Positions 45,001-56,599 of a stretch of 64,000 nt of DNA are shown in pieces. How positions within the stretch are numbered: the first letter of the stretch is position 1; every line of letters starts with the position of its first letter. The DNA comes from Limnanthes douglasii subsp. nivea (Eukaryota > Streptophyta > Magnoliopsida > Brassicales > Limnanthaceae): positions 127,075,737 to 127,139,736 of the forward strand of contig JAUPFV010000004.1 in assembly GCA_036936605.1 (NCBI GenBank), read 5' to 3'. A model generated the notes under the pieces. It made no database searches. It was not told the DNA's origin and saw only the letters and a list, made by a program, of their open reading frames with translations. Made by a program: the position numbers and the translations under genes.

Positions 45001-46234
45001 TAGTTGATCGTCAAAGTGGGATAGAAATAACATTAACTCGTAGATCAATACTTCAAAATTTGAGCTCGCCTGTCGGTCCGTGCTCTTTCACCGCCGTTTT
45101 AGATTCTGTAGTCTCACTTGTTGCTGGGAATAATAGGTTGACAATCGAACTGAACTCTGCTCTTGAAATTCGAGCTCATGATCACTCGATAGCCACTTAA
45201 AAGTTGTTATTAAATATTATATATTGCAAATTATTCATAGAGATGACTGCGTCTACACCGCTAGACCAGTTCGGTCCATGTTGAAACTTACAGTCAGTTT
45301 ATGCAAATCAACATCATGTACTACCTGCATTGTATGGAAATATATCATTATAGATATTGTTTCTCTGTTACAACGTGGATAAAGACCAGACCAGTTGTTT
45401 TAGTACTCCTAACTTCTTTAAAAATGTCGACCAGTGACCAAACCAACGTAGTATAACCCTAGTTCTTTAAAGAGAGTTGATCCAAAGCCACATAATTCCA
45501 TGCGTATCCAGTCGTTCTTGGCAGCTATCTCGTGCATTGGTCCACCGATTCAGTTGGTTACACCCTGAAACACCAATAAGAGTTTTAGATCAATGAACTG
45601 ACAATAATTAGCAAAATTTGAAATCTTTTAAGTTCGTGACACCAACAAACTCAGATTATGATTTTTATTTTTATTTTTCTCACATAAAGATATAATTGGT
45701 ATCTGCTAGACTCTACTACTACAAACTCAAAACCCTTGATGCCTTAAACCTTGAGTCCAAAAATTTAAAACCAACTCACTGTGATGAGCTTATAAATTTG
45801 GATAGTTGAGCAAATTTGTAACATGCCTATGCATATAAAGAAGTTAACAAGCAAAGAAGCCACCATGTCATTTCGTTATTCAAGTAGAGGTTGTATGGAA
45901 AATATTTGTCATATTACAGACCAGATACAAAAAGGTAGTAATGGTGACCGCTATTTCTTCTCTTGCTCCCGTGTCTTCACATAATGGTTCCTTGAAAATT
46001 GTAAACTTTAAAGGTAATATCAAGAACATAATGGCTTTGCATACCATCACCTATAGTTGTTTTTGCCTTTATAAAAGATAATCGTCTTATCCGTAACCAA
46101 GTCTAAAGTTAGAAGGAAATACATAAGAATCTAGGTCATTGATGAACATTTCTCTAAAGTCAAGTTTATTTGTAAAGTCTGTTTTTAATTGAACCGTCTA
46201 TATATGTTTTAGTTTTTGCTTATGTAAATAATTT
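45001..46234. other. intergenic, no gene recognised
   Basis: No supportable gene. A patch near 45940-46060 loosely recalls copia gag-protease sequence but is too decayed to call. Confidence 0.4.
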
Positions 46235-46328
46235 TAGTAAATACCATTATCATCTTAATGTCTTGAAGCATATTCCAAGTTTAGTAAATACCATAATCAT
46301 CTTAATGTCTTGAAGCATGTTATTGGAA
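46235..46328. repeat. two tandem 47-bp repeats
   Basis: TAGTAAATACCAT(T/A)ATCATC followed by TTAATGTCTTGAAGCAT is repeated with a 47-base period. Confidence 0.75.
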
Positions 46329-47151
46329 TAAGACTCGCAGTTTGTAAAAAACTTGTGAAATTTATCTTATAACAAAACATGTTACTCTTTTTTGTAACGC
46401 AAAATCAGCTAAGTGATTTGATACTTTACAATGAATTTACGAGGATCTTATCAGGTAAAAAGTGTCACTACTCCGTAGCAGTGACTATTTACTGACCATA
46501 ATTGATGATTGTTATAAAAACTCTAGAATTATTTTCTTAAACTAAAATAATAATAATTGCGATACGTATCAGATTCTAAACTCTCAGCAATACGTATTTT
46601 ATCATGTATTGCTGGGTTTATATATCAGACGATACATATATAATATCGTACGATACGATAAATATCGACCATATCGTATTATTGTACGATAAAAAAAATT
46701 CAAAATTCATAAAGTTTTGAAGATAAAAAATAAAGATGTGAGTTAACTTACTTAAAATTTAAATTTAAAATTAACGTTAATAAAAGTGTTAACTATCAAT
46801 AAATAAATATATCGTAATAAACATATTCTATAATTTTATAACCTCCAATTTAAACTACAAATTGTCATTTAAACTTTTTCAAGTAGTAACTTTTTTTTTA
46901 TCACATATCTACTAAACAATTATTAAAATATGATCAAACTCTCAATTATTAAAACACGAAGATACATACTAAATAATACTATCTAAACCCATCTAAATAT
47001 GTTAGTTTAAATTTAATAGTAAATTATATACCTTTAGCATACCTAGAAAAAAACTAAGCTTATAAATCAAAAAAACCATTAGCATATTTAAAAAGCTCCA
47101 TAGTTTAGTGAAGAGAGATCACCGTATAAAATATGTTTTATATAGTATATA

Positions 47152-47861
47152 CAGTAGAAACTCGATAAATTAATACTCGATTATTTAATAAACTCTCTAA
47201 GATAATATTTTTTGCCGATTTTGACTCGGGGATAGGGTGCTAAATTAATAATTCTCTAAAATTATAAGATAATACATTTTTTTATAATTTCTTTAGACCC
47301 CATATAAAATATAAATTAATAAATCCTTATATATAGCATATTACATGAATGATTTATGGAGGTTTCTTGAAAAATGACTCAATTGTCTTTTGTTTTTTGT
47401 TGAAATCAATTTCCCCTTGCAATTGCGTTTGAGTGAGACTTGGATTATCCTTGTTGTGCTTGAATAATGCTCTTCGAACCTCGTCTGTCATTGCTGTTTT
47501 TTCACACCTTTAAGATGGGAAGTCATGTTGTGTGTATGATTTGTTTGTGTTAACCTATTTTGATCTTGTATTTATATAGAAAATATTTTTAATGTCCATA
47601 AAGTGATATATTGAACACAAGAAGCATAATAAGGTGGAAGATTGAAGGTTTCTTTCAAATTGAGACCTTCATTTGATATACATGCATTGTATAATGTACA
47701 ATAATTAAGTGGAAGCTTGAAAGGTGTTTGTAAACTAAGTATTTTACTATAAATTAATAAAATATTAATTAATATATAAATTAATAATTATTAATTTATA
47801 GATTAATTAATAACTCTTTTAATTAATAAATTTTGGTGGTCTCGAGTGTATTATTTTATAG

Positions 47862-47866
<5 letters not shown>
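47152..47866 (-). mobile_element. pogo/Emigrant-type Tc1-mariner non-autonomous element
   Basis: The left terminus CAGTAGAAACTCGATAAATTA closely resembles the Emigrant/Lemi1-type terminal repeat, and a TA dinucleotide (47150-47151) precedes it. The right end (TATTATTTTATAGAGTTT, 47849-47866) is its inverted partner, with the outermost six bases replaced by a TA microsatellite. Inside, a 45-codon ORF keeps what looks like the two ends of a transposase. Confidence 0.6.
47354..47491 (-). pseudogene. 45-residue mini-ORF, fused remnant of a pogo-like transposase
   Basis: It reads MTDEVRRALFKHNKDNPSLT then QTQLQGEID and ends QKTIESFFKKPP. The N-terminal part (NPSLTQTQLQ) resembles the first helix-turn-helix of pogo/CENP-B-type transposases. 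The C-terminal QKTIESFF fits the PCNA-interacting (PIP-box) consensus QxxIxxFF, known from the C-terminus of Drosophila pogo transposase. The DDE catalytic core is absent, as expected for an internally deleted MITE. Whether it is translated is unknown. Confidence 0.5.

Positions 47867-47914
<48 letters not shown>
47866..47914. repeat. (TA)n microsatellite
   Basis: About 24 TA units directly abut the right terminus of the pogo-type element. Expansion from the TA target duplication is a plausible origin. Confidence 0.9.
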
Positions 47915-47919
<5 letters not shown>

Positions 47920-48209
47920 GATCACTGTATCTTACGATACGATACGATTTGCGATACACGATATGGAAAAAACCAAAATCGATACACGATTTGACAACTA
48001 TGTATATGAATCAAAATCAGCATAATGCAAAGATTATGACATTGATAACTGATAATGAAATTGAGTTTGTTATCATGAGGTATCATATTTTATAAGTTCT
48101 CTTGACATTGTTAACAACCACACATCTTATAATAAAATCCATTATGCCGTTTTGAAATAGAAAACACCATATCAGGTCTTGATAAGAACTGTCAATTAAA
48201 TATAACAAC

Positions 48210-49960
48210 TTATAGTCTATGGTTGTCTTTGTTTTGCCACGATTTTTCCTCAAGTTAAAGGTAAATTCCCACTAAGAGCACACAAATCTGTTTTTTCTAC
48301 ATTAAATGTTATAAGATTTATATTCATGATCATCACAAGATCATTATGTTCATAGATATTGTGTTTACAGAAATTGTTTTCCCTTATAAAATAGTCAAAA
48401 GTACAGTTAGTCCTCTACCTAATCTTGTTAATTTCCCACATAAATGGTTTAAAAACAATCACGTTGTTCCTGAGTAAAACCAAGTAGAATCCAATTTTCA
48501 TCATCAATCCTAGAGTGTCATTTATCTTTCAAGAGGTATTGAGTTTGCTAGTAGTGATTTTTTAGCTGATTAAGTTCATGTAAGGACAAGTACAAGACAA
48601 AGAAATCAACCAATTTTGCTCAAAATTGTTGTTTCAAACACCACACACACTAATGGATTGTATGTTGGATATTTACACTCTCTTCATGTTCCACATATAT
48701 TTCTATACATAACATCTTGTTTTTCCCTATATCACATAGTTTATTTTTAGCTAATATGTTTGATATTCATAAAATTGTTCTTATAGTCAGACTAAGAATG
48801 ATCCATAATGAAGTTTAGATATGAAGAAAGAACCTCAAGCTCTTGAATTAAACAACACTTAGGAAATTATTGAGTTGCCTTCTAGAAACAAAGCCATAGG
48901 CTCATGATGGGTGTACATAATCAAAAGCAAATCTGATTGTATACTTGGCATACTGAAGGCTAGGTTGGTAGTAAAGGTTTACACTCAAGTTGAAGAAGAG
49001 GACTGCACATAAATCTTATATCTTGTGGCTAAGTCAGTCATTCTGAGAGTAGTGTTTGCTATTGCATCTACACAGTTTCATCTAATAAACCATGCATCAA
49101 AGCATTGCTAACATTTAACCGATGTACTTTTCAATGCCTAGCATGAAAGATCCTCAAGGAATGTTACATGAATGGGATAACAGAGTACGTAGGTTGATCA
49201 AGTCAATCCATGGCTTAAACCAAACATCTAGACAATATAATTACATGGTCACTAGAAGTCTTTTAAAATATGATTTTGTAAAAAAATGTTACTCAAATAA
49301 TGATGTTGGTGTATATTGATGATATATTAATAACAAGTATATTGTTAATCTTATTGTTGGTGTTAAAGAGCATTTGAACATATTATTCATTATTAAAGAT
49401 TTTGGAATAACTAATTTTTTCATCAATATACACCTTAAATGATGTCTTTCATAATGTTTGTTTTACTCATTAAATTGAAGTCTCATTCCTAAAGCTGATT
49501 ATAATACAGATTGATGAGTATACGTTAACATAAAGAAATCATTCACAGATAATTATGTGTTCTTAGGATCATATATGGAAAAAAAATAACCAAGACACAA
49601 TAAGTAAGAGTTTAACATACACTGAATATGACTGCTAATGTAGTATGTATGTGAGGTCTAGTGGCATGTTTATTTTCTAGAAAGACTTTGAGATTTATTC
49701 TTCTCTTCCTATTTCCTTACATTGTGACAACATGGCTGCATTGCATATCTTGTCGAATCCAGTGTTTCATATAAGAACTAAACATCTGGATATCAACTAT
49801 AACATAGTTAGGAATCAGTTCCCCCAAGACTTCATTATCCATACTCATTTATCAACCAAATTTTAGTTTGCAGATATGTTTACTAAACGTCTTCCTAAAC
49901 TAATTTTTACACTTTTAATATCCAAAGACGTGTATTCAGGACTTCTTTACCTCTCATCTT
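48210..49960 (+). pseudogene. Ty1/copia pol relic (copia-B)
   Basis: Plus-strand patches in the expected order: integrase C-terminus (GCLCFAT.., RAHKSVF, RDIVFTEIVFPYK, about 48210-48430), RT (IGS*WVYIIKSKSDC.., KARLVVKVYTQVEEEDCT, VRRLIKSIHGLNQTSRQYNY, 48890-49320), and RNase H (CDNMAALHILSNPVFHIRTK, HLDINYNIVRNQF, FADMFTKRLPK, 49725-49900). Stops and frameshifts interrupt every block. No LTRs were recognised. Confidence 0.75.
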
Positions 49961-51252
49961 GCGAAGAGATGCAAAATTATGAGCTTATCAACAAAAAAAA
50001 AATTCAGTTTAGTTTATCAATCAATTATTATTGTAACTGTCTTTTATTTGTAATTAGGTGGCAACGTAATTAGTTTATCTTAGAGAGTATACTCATATAT
50101 AAATTCATTGTAAACTCTAAGACTTTTTTATAAATGAGAAACTAGGGTTTATTCTTCCAAATTTATTCTTTTGATTTCATATTTTGATTTTTTCTTTAAA
50201 ATCCACCTTTTTTTATTAAATCTTTATAATTTTTAGATTCTTTGAGGTTTGTTGAAAGTTTATTGACTTGGAGTATCTGTCATTTATAGGTAATATGTGA
50301 ATAGAGATAAATTTGTTTTTTAGAATATGTTCTAAAATTTCTGGGTTGATAAGCGTGAGGCATAGTAAATTAGAAAGAGACATTACAAACAACAAATAGA
50401 AAAGAAATAAATTAGCAAACAAATTAAAGAAGATTATTCACAAGTCGTCAAATAAAAATCAGATAAATAGAAGTTGGTTCATAATTTATCTTTATTGGAT
50501 GCATGCATTAATATATATATATTAGGTTCAAATAATTATAACATGAGAAATGTATCCAACATATGCAACACCTATAATAATATGTAAGAAATATTGTTTT
50601 GTTGAAAAAAAATGGTCAATATCACATGGAATACTATTTATCTAAAATAAAATTGAACATTTACTTAGAATGGCATTAGACAACCGAAGGATCAGATGTG
50701 ATCTCAGATTGTTTTATATGTATTCTATAAGTATTAAGTTGTTGCACACACTCCTACGAGTACTTATCACATATAATACTTACAAGATAACAATGTATAA
50801 AATTCCATTTTTCAAAAGTGTTGATTCAAAGACCATGAATCTAACTTCTATATATATATATAAATAATAATAATAATAATATTAACAAAATATATAAAAA
50901 AAACTAATAGTTTTTCCGTATCTTTTTATAATATTGTTAAATGCAACGGAAGCATTTAGTAGGGTTAGATTTATGCTTTTATATTAAGTGAAACAATTTC
51001 ACTTAATTGCATAAAATCCCTTAACCATTCTTTTATTATTTAATTTATCCACTTGTACTTTTTTTTCCTCAAATTTACTCTTTTATTATCTAAACTTGTA
51101 ATTAAGTACTGATGTTTTCATCGCTACCACGAATCATAACCCTTATTATGCTTCTAGAGCCAATACTAAATTATTGGGTTAAAATACCCTCCCTATAGGT
51201 ACACTTTAGCCTAGTCGATATCGATGCATTATTTATAACACCATAAGAGTAA

Positions 51253-51284
<32 letters not shown>

Positions 51285-51435
51285 AGTTATTGTTATTCGT
51301 CAATCTAATATTCCAATTGATTATTTTAATTAGACTTGATACAACATGCATAAGTACTATAAATATACATTATGAGATATTCAAATTTAAAATTTGCTTA
51401 TAGTATACTTAGACCATTCACGTGTACTGAATTTT
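49961..51435. other. AT-rich intergenic with an (ATT)n microsatellite
   Basis: No gene. An (ATT)n/(TTA)n tract lies at about 51257-51284 and a short AATAAT run near 50865-50885. Confidence 0.5.
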
Positions 51436-51666
51436 TGTTAACATGCACATGTTCTACGTAGCATCTCAATTGTTGTCTTTGTTAAAAACAAAGAGAGAAG
51501 TAGCCGCAAGAAGCGGCTACGGTTTTCTGTTTATTAGAAAATGTTCCATTTTGTTTTATTGATGCATTAGAGATGTAATTCAAGAATTGACCAATAGTAA
51601 GGCTCTCAATATATAGAGAACTTAGAGGCCTATACAAAGAAACTTAATACACTGAATATTCTAACA
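51436..51666 (-). repeat. copia-C 3' LTR
   Basis: 231 bp next to the polypurine tract at 51667-51678. Confidence 0.95.
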
Positions 51667-51954
51667 CTCCCCCTCAAGTTGTGTAGTGGGATCACCAATA
51701 CCCAACTTGGATAAAACTGATTCGAATGTTCTTGTAGCAACCGCATTTGTCATGATGTCTGCCAGCTGGGCTTCGGATCTAACAAACAGAAGTTCGACTG
51801 TCCCATCTTCTATCTTTTCTTTTATGAAGTGCCTATCTATTTCAGCGTGCTTTGTTCTATCGTGCTGTACCGGGTTCTCTGAAATCTTAATCGCAGCTTT
51901 ATTATCGCACATTAAGTGAGTTGGACACTTCAGAGGGGATCCAATTTCTTTCAT
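51667..51954 (-). pseudogene. copia-C RNase H C-terminal part
   Basis: It reads CDNKAAIKISENPVQHDRTK, HAEIDRHFIKEKI, VRSEAQLADIMTNA and ends LEGEC at the polypurine tract, as in many copia elements. It is the end of the polyprotein and is separated from RT by a break near 52040-52130. Confidence 0.85.
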
Positions 51955-52125
51955 TATATTCTTTAACCAAAGTATCTCGGTAATCCCCTTAATGATTCCT
52001 CTAAATTCTGATTCAGCCCTTGACAGTGATACTACTCTCTGTTTCTTACTCCTTCAAGTCACCAAGTTACCTCCAAGAAGAGTAAAGTAGCCAGCAGTTG
52101 ATCGCTTGTCGTTATGATTCCCTCC

Positions 52126-53000
52126 CTAATCAGCATCTGTGAATACTTCAACATAAAGGTGTCTATTTTTCTTAAAAATTATGCCTCTTCCGGGTGTGCC
52201 TTTGAAATATCGAATAATCCTCATTACTGCATCCATATGGTGTTCCTGAGGATGATGCATGAGCTGGCTAACTACTCCCACCGCGTATGCAATGTCGGGT
52301 CGAGTGTGAGCCAGGTAAATTAATTTTCCCACAAACCTTTGGTACCTTTCTTTATTCGTTGGTCTGGCCCCTTCAATTTTCTTTAGTTTGTGATTCACAA
52401 CTATAGGAGTGTCATTTGGTTTGCAATCTACCATGCCAACTTCAGCTAATAAATCCAATATATATTTCCGTTGGGAGATATAAATCCCTCCTCTTGACCT
52501 AAGAACCTCGATTCCTAGGAAATACTTCAATCCCCCAAGGTCTTTCATTTCGAACTCCTTGAAGAGGTTTTTCCTAAGAGAGCTAATTTATTCTTCGTCA
52601 TTCCCCGTTATAATCATATCGTCGACATATATTATAAGACAAGTGACTAATTCTCCTCTCTTTTTGTAAAACAAGGTATGATCCCCATTACTCTGTTTGT
52701 AGCTATACTGCTTCATTGCCATTGTAAATCTCCCAAACCAAGCACGAGGACACTGTTTGAGCCCATATAATGCCTTTTTCAGTTTTCATACCTCATTTTC
52801 TTGAAAACCATAAGAGAACCCTGGTGGGGGTTCCATATATACCTCTTCTTCTAAGTCTCCATGTAAGAAAGCATTCTTTACATCAAATTAATGAAGAGGC
52901 CAATCTTTATTCGCGGCTATTGAAAATAAAACTCTGATAGTGTCAATCTTTGCAATCGGAGAGAACGTTTCAGAGTAGTCTATACCATATGTCCTTTGGC
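52126..53000 (-). pseudogene. copia-C reverse transcriptase
   Basis: The N-terminal part is decayed. LVLIIYVDDMIITG carries the catalytic YVDD near 52620. Then MKDLGGLKYFLGIEVLRSRG, QRKYILDLLAEVGM, and RFVGKLIYLAHTRPDIAYAV follow in an open frame from 52548. In-frame stops occur near 52590, 52785 and 52890. Confidence 0.85.
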
Positions 53001-53066
53001 AACCAATCTTGCCTTGTGTCGCTCAATGGTGCCATCGGATTTATATTTTATATTAAACACCCATCT

Positions 53067-54560
53067 TCACCCGATTGCCTTCTTCCCTTGTGGTAACACA
53101 CAATTCTCCCATGTACCATTACTTTTTAGAGCTTCCATTTCGGTATTCATTGCCTCATGCCATTCAGTCATCTTCTTAGCTTCTTGAGCTATTTTAGGAA
53201 TTTGTTCAGAGAGAATAGTAGCTGAAAACGCCTTTGCAATCTTCGTCATTCATTTCCTATCCGTTTTTACCGGATATGTAGAAGCACGAGGAACGTGTTC
53301 CGGTGAATACCGGTCAGGAGGAACCCCTCTATTTTTTCTTGGGCGAAGAACCAGAGTTTGAATTTCAACAAATGAACTTCCTGAAATGTCATGGTCAATT
53401 GCATTTTGTGAATTATGACATTGTAAATTATTTACCTCTTGATGGACATTTTCTTCGGCTGATTCGCTGGTAGTCTCCATAGCATTTATTTTTTGTTGGA
53501 CATTGTCTTCGGGAGAATCATTGGTTGTAAGAACTGCCTCGTCAGTCTCCTCTATGTTGGAAGAGGCGTGTTCGGTGGCGCCATCTACCAAATCTTTCGG
53601 CACATCCTCAAAGTAACTTTCATATAGCAACCAGTCGAGTGATTCACTTACTTTCTCCCCCTGAGCACGAGATTGGTGGTAAAAAAAATAATCAGATTCT
53701 AAGAAGTCACAGTCCATGGTGACATAGATTCGACGAGTAACCGGATTGTAACACCGATATCCCATTTGATGAACACCGTATCCAACGAATACACACTTTT
53801 CAGCACAAGGATTAAGTTTGTTTCGACTAGTTTTAGGGATATGAACAAACACCGAACAACCAAAGACACGAGGTGGTAAGGTCATAACAGATGGAATTGT
53901 AACTTGGGTGACAAGCACTTGTAATAGAGTTTTATTTCGTAGACATCGGGTTGGTAGACAATTTGCAAGATACGTAGCTGTAGCAAGAACTTCTAGCCAA
54001 AGAGAATGAGGAACTCTAGATTCAATCATAATAGCACGAGTTTTTTCAAGTAAAGTACGATTTTTTCGTTCGGAAGTACCGTTTTGTTGAGGTGTGTTTG
54101 GACAAGTGATTTGATGGATAAAATCATTTATTTTGAAAAAATTATGCATTGTTTGGTTGACAAACTCTGTTCCATTATCAGAACGGAGAATCTGTATTTT
54201 TTTTTCAAATTGAATAAAAATCATTTTGTAAAAACAAACAATTATTTCTGATACTTCCGATTTATGTTTCATGAAGTATATCCAAGTGATTCTTGAGAAA
54301 TCATCCACAAATAAAACAAAGTATCTGATTTGATTGTTAGTGGAATTTGGTGCTGGACCCCAAACATCAGAATGGAATAGCGAAAAAGCATAATCAACTC
54401 TAGTATGACTTTGATTAAATGAGACCCTATGATTTTTTGCAAGAATGCAGGTTTCACATTTCTCATGAATGGAATTATTCAAAAAAAGACTAGGAAACAA
54501 ACTCTTAAGATAGCTAAAAGAAGGATGACTAAATCGTCGGTGCCATAACCAAAGTTGCAT
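53067..54560 (-). pseudogene. copia-C integrase and connection
   Basis: A 436-codon open stretch (54560-53250) carries the zinc finger (LWHRRFSHPSF..CETCILAK), catalytic residues in FHSDVWGPAP, ILRSDNGTEF and NGTSERKNRT, and the C-terminal FVGYGVHQMGYRCYNPVTRR. A following short frame (AKKMTEWHEAMNTEMEALKS) is the usual linker into RT. Integrase itself is intact in frame, the best preserved domain of the element. Confidence 0.88.
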
Positions 54561-54839
54561 TTCGGTTGTTCAGTGAGCAAGCATGGCATGTCCCTTATGA
54601 ACTACCGCATCAACATAATAGAGACCTCCTTGTTCAGTACCACGCCCAATGATCTCCTTCGTACGAATGTTCTGTAAAATGCAAAAAAAGGGATACATAA
54701 GAACCACACAGTTGAGTCGTTTTGTCACTTAACTAACATATAATAACTTTAAGGATAGTGAAGGAATGTAGAGGCAGTTTTTAATTTTTATTTTTTCTGA
54801 AAAAATAATGGAACCTCCCCGTTTGACTTCACAAATTTC

Positions 54840-55178
54840 TCAACTAGCAGTCTCAATATGGGATTTCTTTGGAGATGACATGTCACCAAAGTCTTTAGGA
54901 TCATAAGACATGGTGTCCGTAGCCCCGCAATCAAAGATCCAATTCATTGATTTCTCAAATCCTTTACCTCCAAGTTTTTCATAGGAGTTCGCCGCCATTG
55001 CTCCAAAACAAGTACCACTTCCTTGCTCATTTTTAGTCGGATCTTCACCGCCACTTGTTGACAAAACCCGTTTGACATTAGATCTGAAACGCTGGTTATA
55101 TTTCTCCTTATGACCGCCCTTCCACCATTCTGGATAGCCAACCAGCTGGAAACATGTCTCTTTAGTGTGTTTCTTCAT
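54840..55178 (-). pseudogene. copia-C nucleocapsid and protease fragment
   Basis: The zinc-knuckle region reads YFTHYGMKKHTKETCFQLVG, where the two leading Cys of the usual CxxC pattern are missing. The protease site reads WIFDCGATDTMSYD, with DCG instead of the usual DSG. Both changes would be damaging. The fragment ends at a stop before the integrase zinc finger. Confidence 0.75.
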
Positions 55179-55304
55179 CCCATAATGAGTGAAATATAAC
55201 TTGGATTTATTTTCTTTCTCTTTGGATCGAAATTTAAACCTCTATGCAGAATATTTAGCAGCCAAACCCATTCCAATTTCAATCGAGTCACTATTAGAAG
55301 AATT

Positions 55305-56021
55305 TTATTTTAGTATATTAAGCCTGGCCACTTCCCTTCTTATTGTAGCATATGCTGTTTCCACGGAAGGAAGAGGATCCTTTTTCAGGATATCTCTCTC
55401 GACTGGTTCCAGCTTGTCATTAATCGCCATTAGCAATTGATATAGTCTTTGTTCTTGAGTCTTATTATTGTAAATCTGAATGTCTTCTGGGTCTTTCATA
55501 GGGTTCAGATCTCGCCTATCTATAGACATCCAGATGTTCTGCAGTTTGTTCCACAAGTCTTCTAGTGAATCGGACCCTTGCCTTAATGAATTAGCCCTCT
55601 TATGAAGGTCAAACACTTGTAACGAATCTGTACCATAACTGTATGTGGTGGCTAACCCACCCCATAGGTCTTTTGCAGTGGGATATTGCGAGACATTATT
55701 CACCAAGCTGGATTCAAGATTCTGGATAATCCATGTGAAAACACATTGATCATCTTGTTCCCACCTTGTATATGTTTTGTCGGTTTCGGATGGAGGTGTC
55801 GGCTCCCGTGTAATGTGAGAACCTCTCCCCCTTCCCCCAATTGCTTTCTTCATCAGGTTTTCCCATAGGGCATAGTAGTCACCACTGAGTTTAATCCCTA
55901 GGGATAGATTCTCGGAGTTAGTTGTTTGTTGTTGTGTTCCGAGACCATTTCTCAGAATGGCAGCAATCTGCATTGTTAATTCATCAGGGATTTGACTGAC
56001 CACGACTTCATTTCCAGCCAT
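55305..56021 (-). CDS. copia-C gag (238 residues)
   Basis: It starts MAGNEVVVSQIPDELTMQIA, 38 bases from the PBS. LSLGIKLSGDYYALWENLMK is the N-terminal motif of plant copia gag (Retrotran_gag_3-like). WIIQNLESSLVNNVSQYPTA, DLWGGLATTYS, and RQGSDSLEDLWNKLQ belong to the UBN2-type capsid domain. The frame is intact until a stop before the nucleocapsid, so a capsid-only protein could still be encoded. Confidence 0.8.
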   Translation of the reverse strand: MAGNEVVVSQIPDELTMQIAAILRNGLGTQQQTTNSENLSLGIKLSGDYYALWENLMKKAIGGRGRGSHITREPTPPSETDKTYTRWEQDDQCVFTWIIQNLESSLVNNVSQYPTAKDLWGGLATTYSYGTDSLQVFDLHKRANSLRQGSDSLEDLWNKLQNIWMSIDRRDLNPMKDPEDIQIYNNKTQEQRLYQLLMAINDKLEPVERDILKKDPLPSVETAYATIRREVARLNILK

Positions 56022-56059
56022 CTTTGTTGAGGATGTTTAGAATTCCCAGAATCGCACGT

Positions 56060-56071
56060 GCTCTGATACCA
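56060..56071 (-). other. copia-C primer binding site
   Basis: TGGTATCAGAGC on the minus strand, directly beside the 5' LTR, complementary to the 3' end of plant initiator Met tRNA. Confidence 0.85.
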
Positions 56072-56302
56072 TGTTAACATGCACATGTTCTATGTAGCAT
56101 CTCAATTGTTGTCTTTGTTAATAACAAAGAGAGAAGTAGCCGCAAGAAGCGACTAGGGTTTTGTGTTTATTAGAAAATGTTCCATTTTGTTTTATTGATG
56201 CATTAGAGATGTAATTCAAGAATAGACCAATAGTAAGGCTCTCAATTTATAGAGAACTTAGAGGTCTATACAAGGAAACTTAATACACTGAATATTCTAA
56301 CA
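56072..56302 (-). repeat. copia-C 5' LTR
   Basis: 231 bp, 222 positions identical to the other LTR by manual comparison. Confidence 0.95.
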
Positions 56303-56599
56303 GTTTTATATACGAAACTTTTATCCATGTCAAGAGATAACTAATAATAAACAAAAAAGTTCAATCGCGACTCATAATGCATAATGATTATACAATAATT
56401 TATATTGATAGTGGACCTTGACCTTTCATGAAGAGTGGCAGGAAAGTATGATACGAGCAACGTAACCAAGACGTGTTTAGTTTTAAAATGGTCCAACTAA
56501 ATTGAGATCGTTAAATATTACTAAATATCATTCAAATAATAAGGGTAATAGAAACGAAGCATTGTATTATAAGCGAAAATGTATACATATTATCTGAAA

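Larger units (their letters stand above)
46555..48000. repeat. ATACG-rich repeat element interrupted by a pogo MITE
   Basis: Both flanks of the MITE contain clustered CGATACG/ATCGTA motifs: 46555-46690 (for example ATCGTACGATACGATAAATA) and 47920-47985 (TTACGATACGATACGATTTG). They look like two halves of one older repeat split by the later insertion. The limits are approximate. Confidence 0.35.
51436..56302 (-). mobile_element. full-length Ty1/copia retrotransposon (copia-C)
   Basis: Two 231-bp LTRs (51436-51666 and 56072-56302) have ends TGTTA/TAACA. In minus orientation it has a PBS TGGTATCAGAGC (56071-56060, initiator Met tRNA type), gag, protease, integrase, RT, RNase H, and a polypurine tract TTGAGGGGGAGT beside the left LTR. 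The LTRs differ at 9 of 231 positions (3.9%). Flanks ATTTT and GTTTT are a 4/5 match to a 5-bp target duplication. Stops and frameshifts show it is no longer active. Confidence 0.93.

Noticed and set aside
44862..45200. 112-codon ORF downstream of WDR55
   Set aside because: Its first half lies in the MITE-derived tandem units and no family resemblance was seen.
45940..46060. Possible copia gag-protease fragment
   Set aside because: Only a loose resemblance in one frame, with no catalytic motif.
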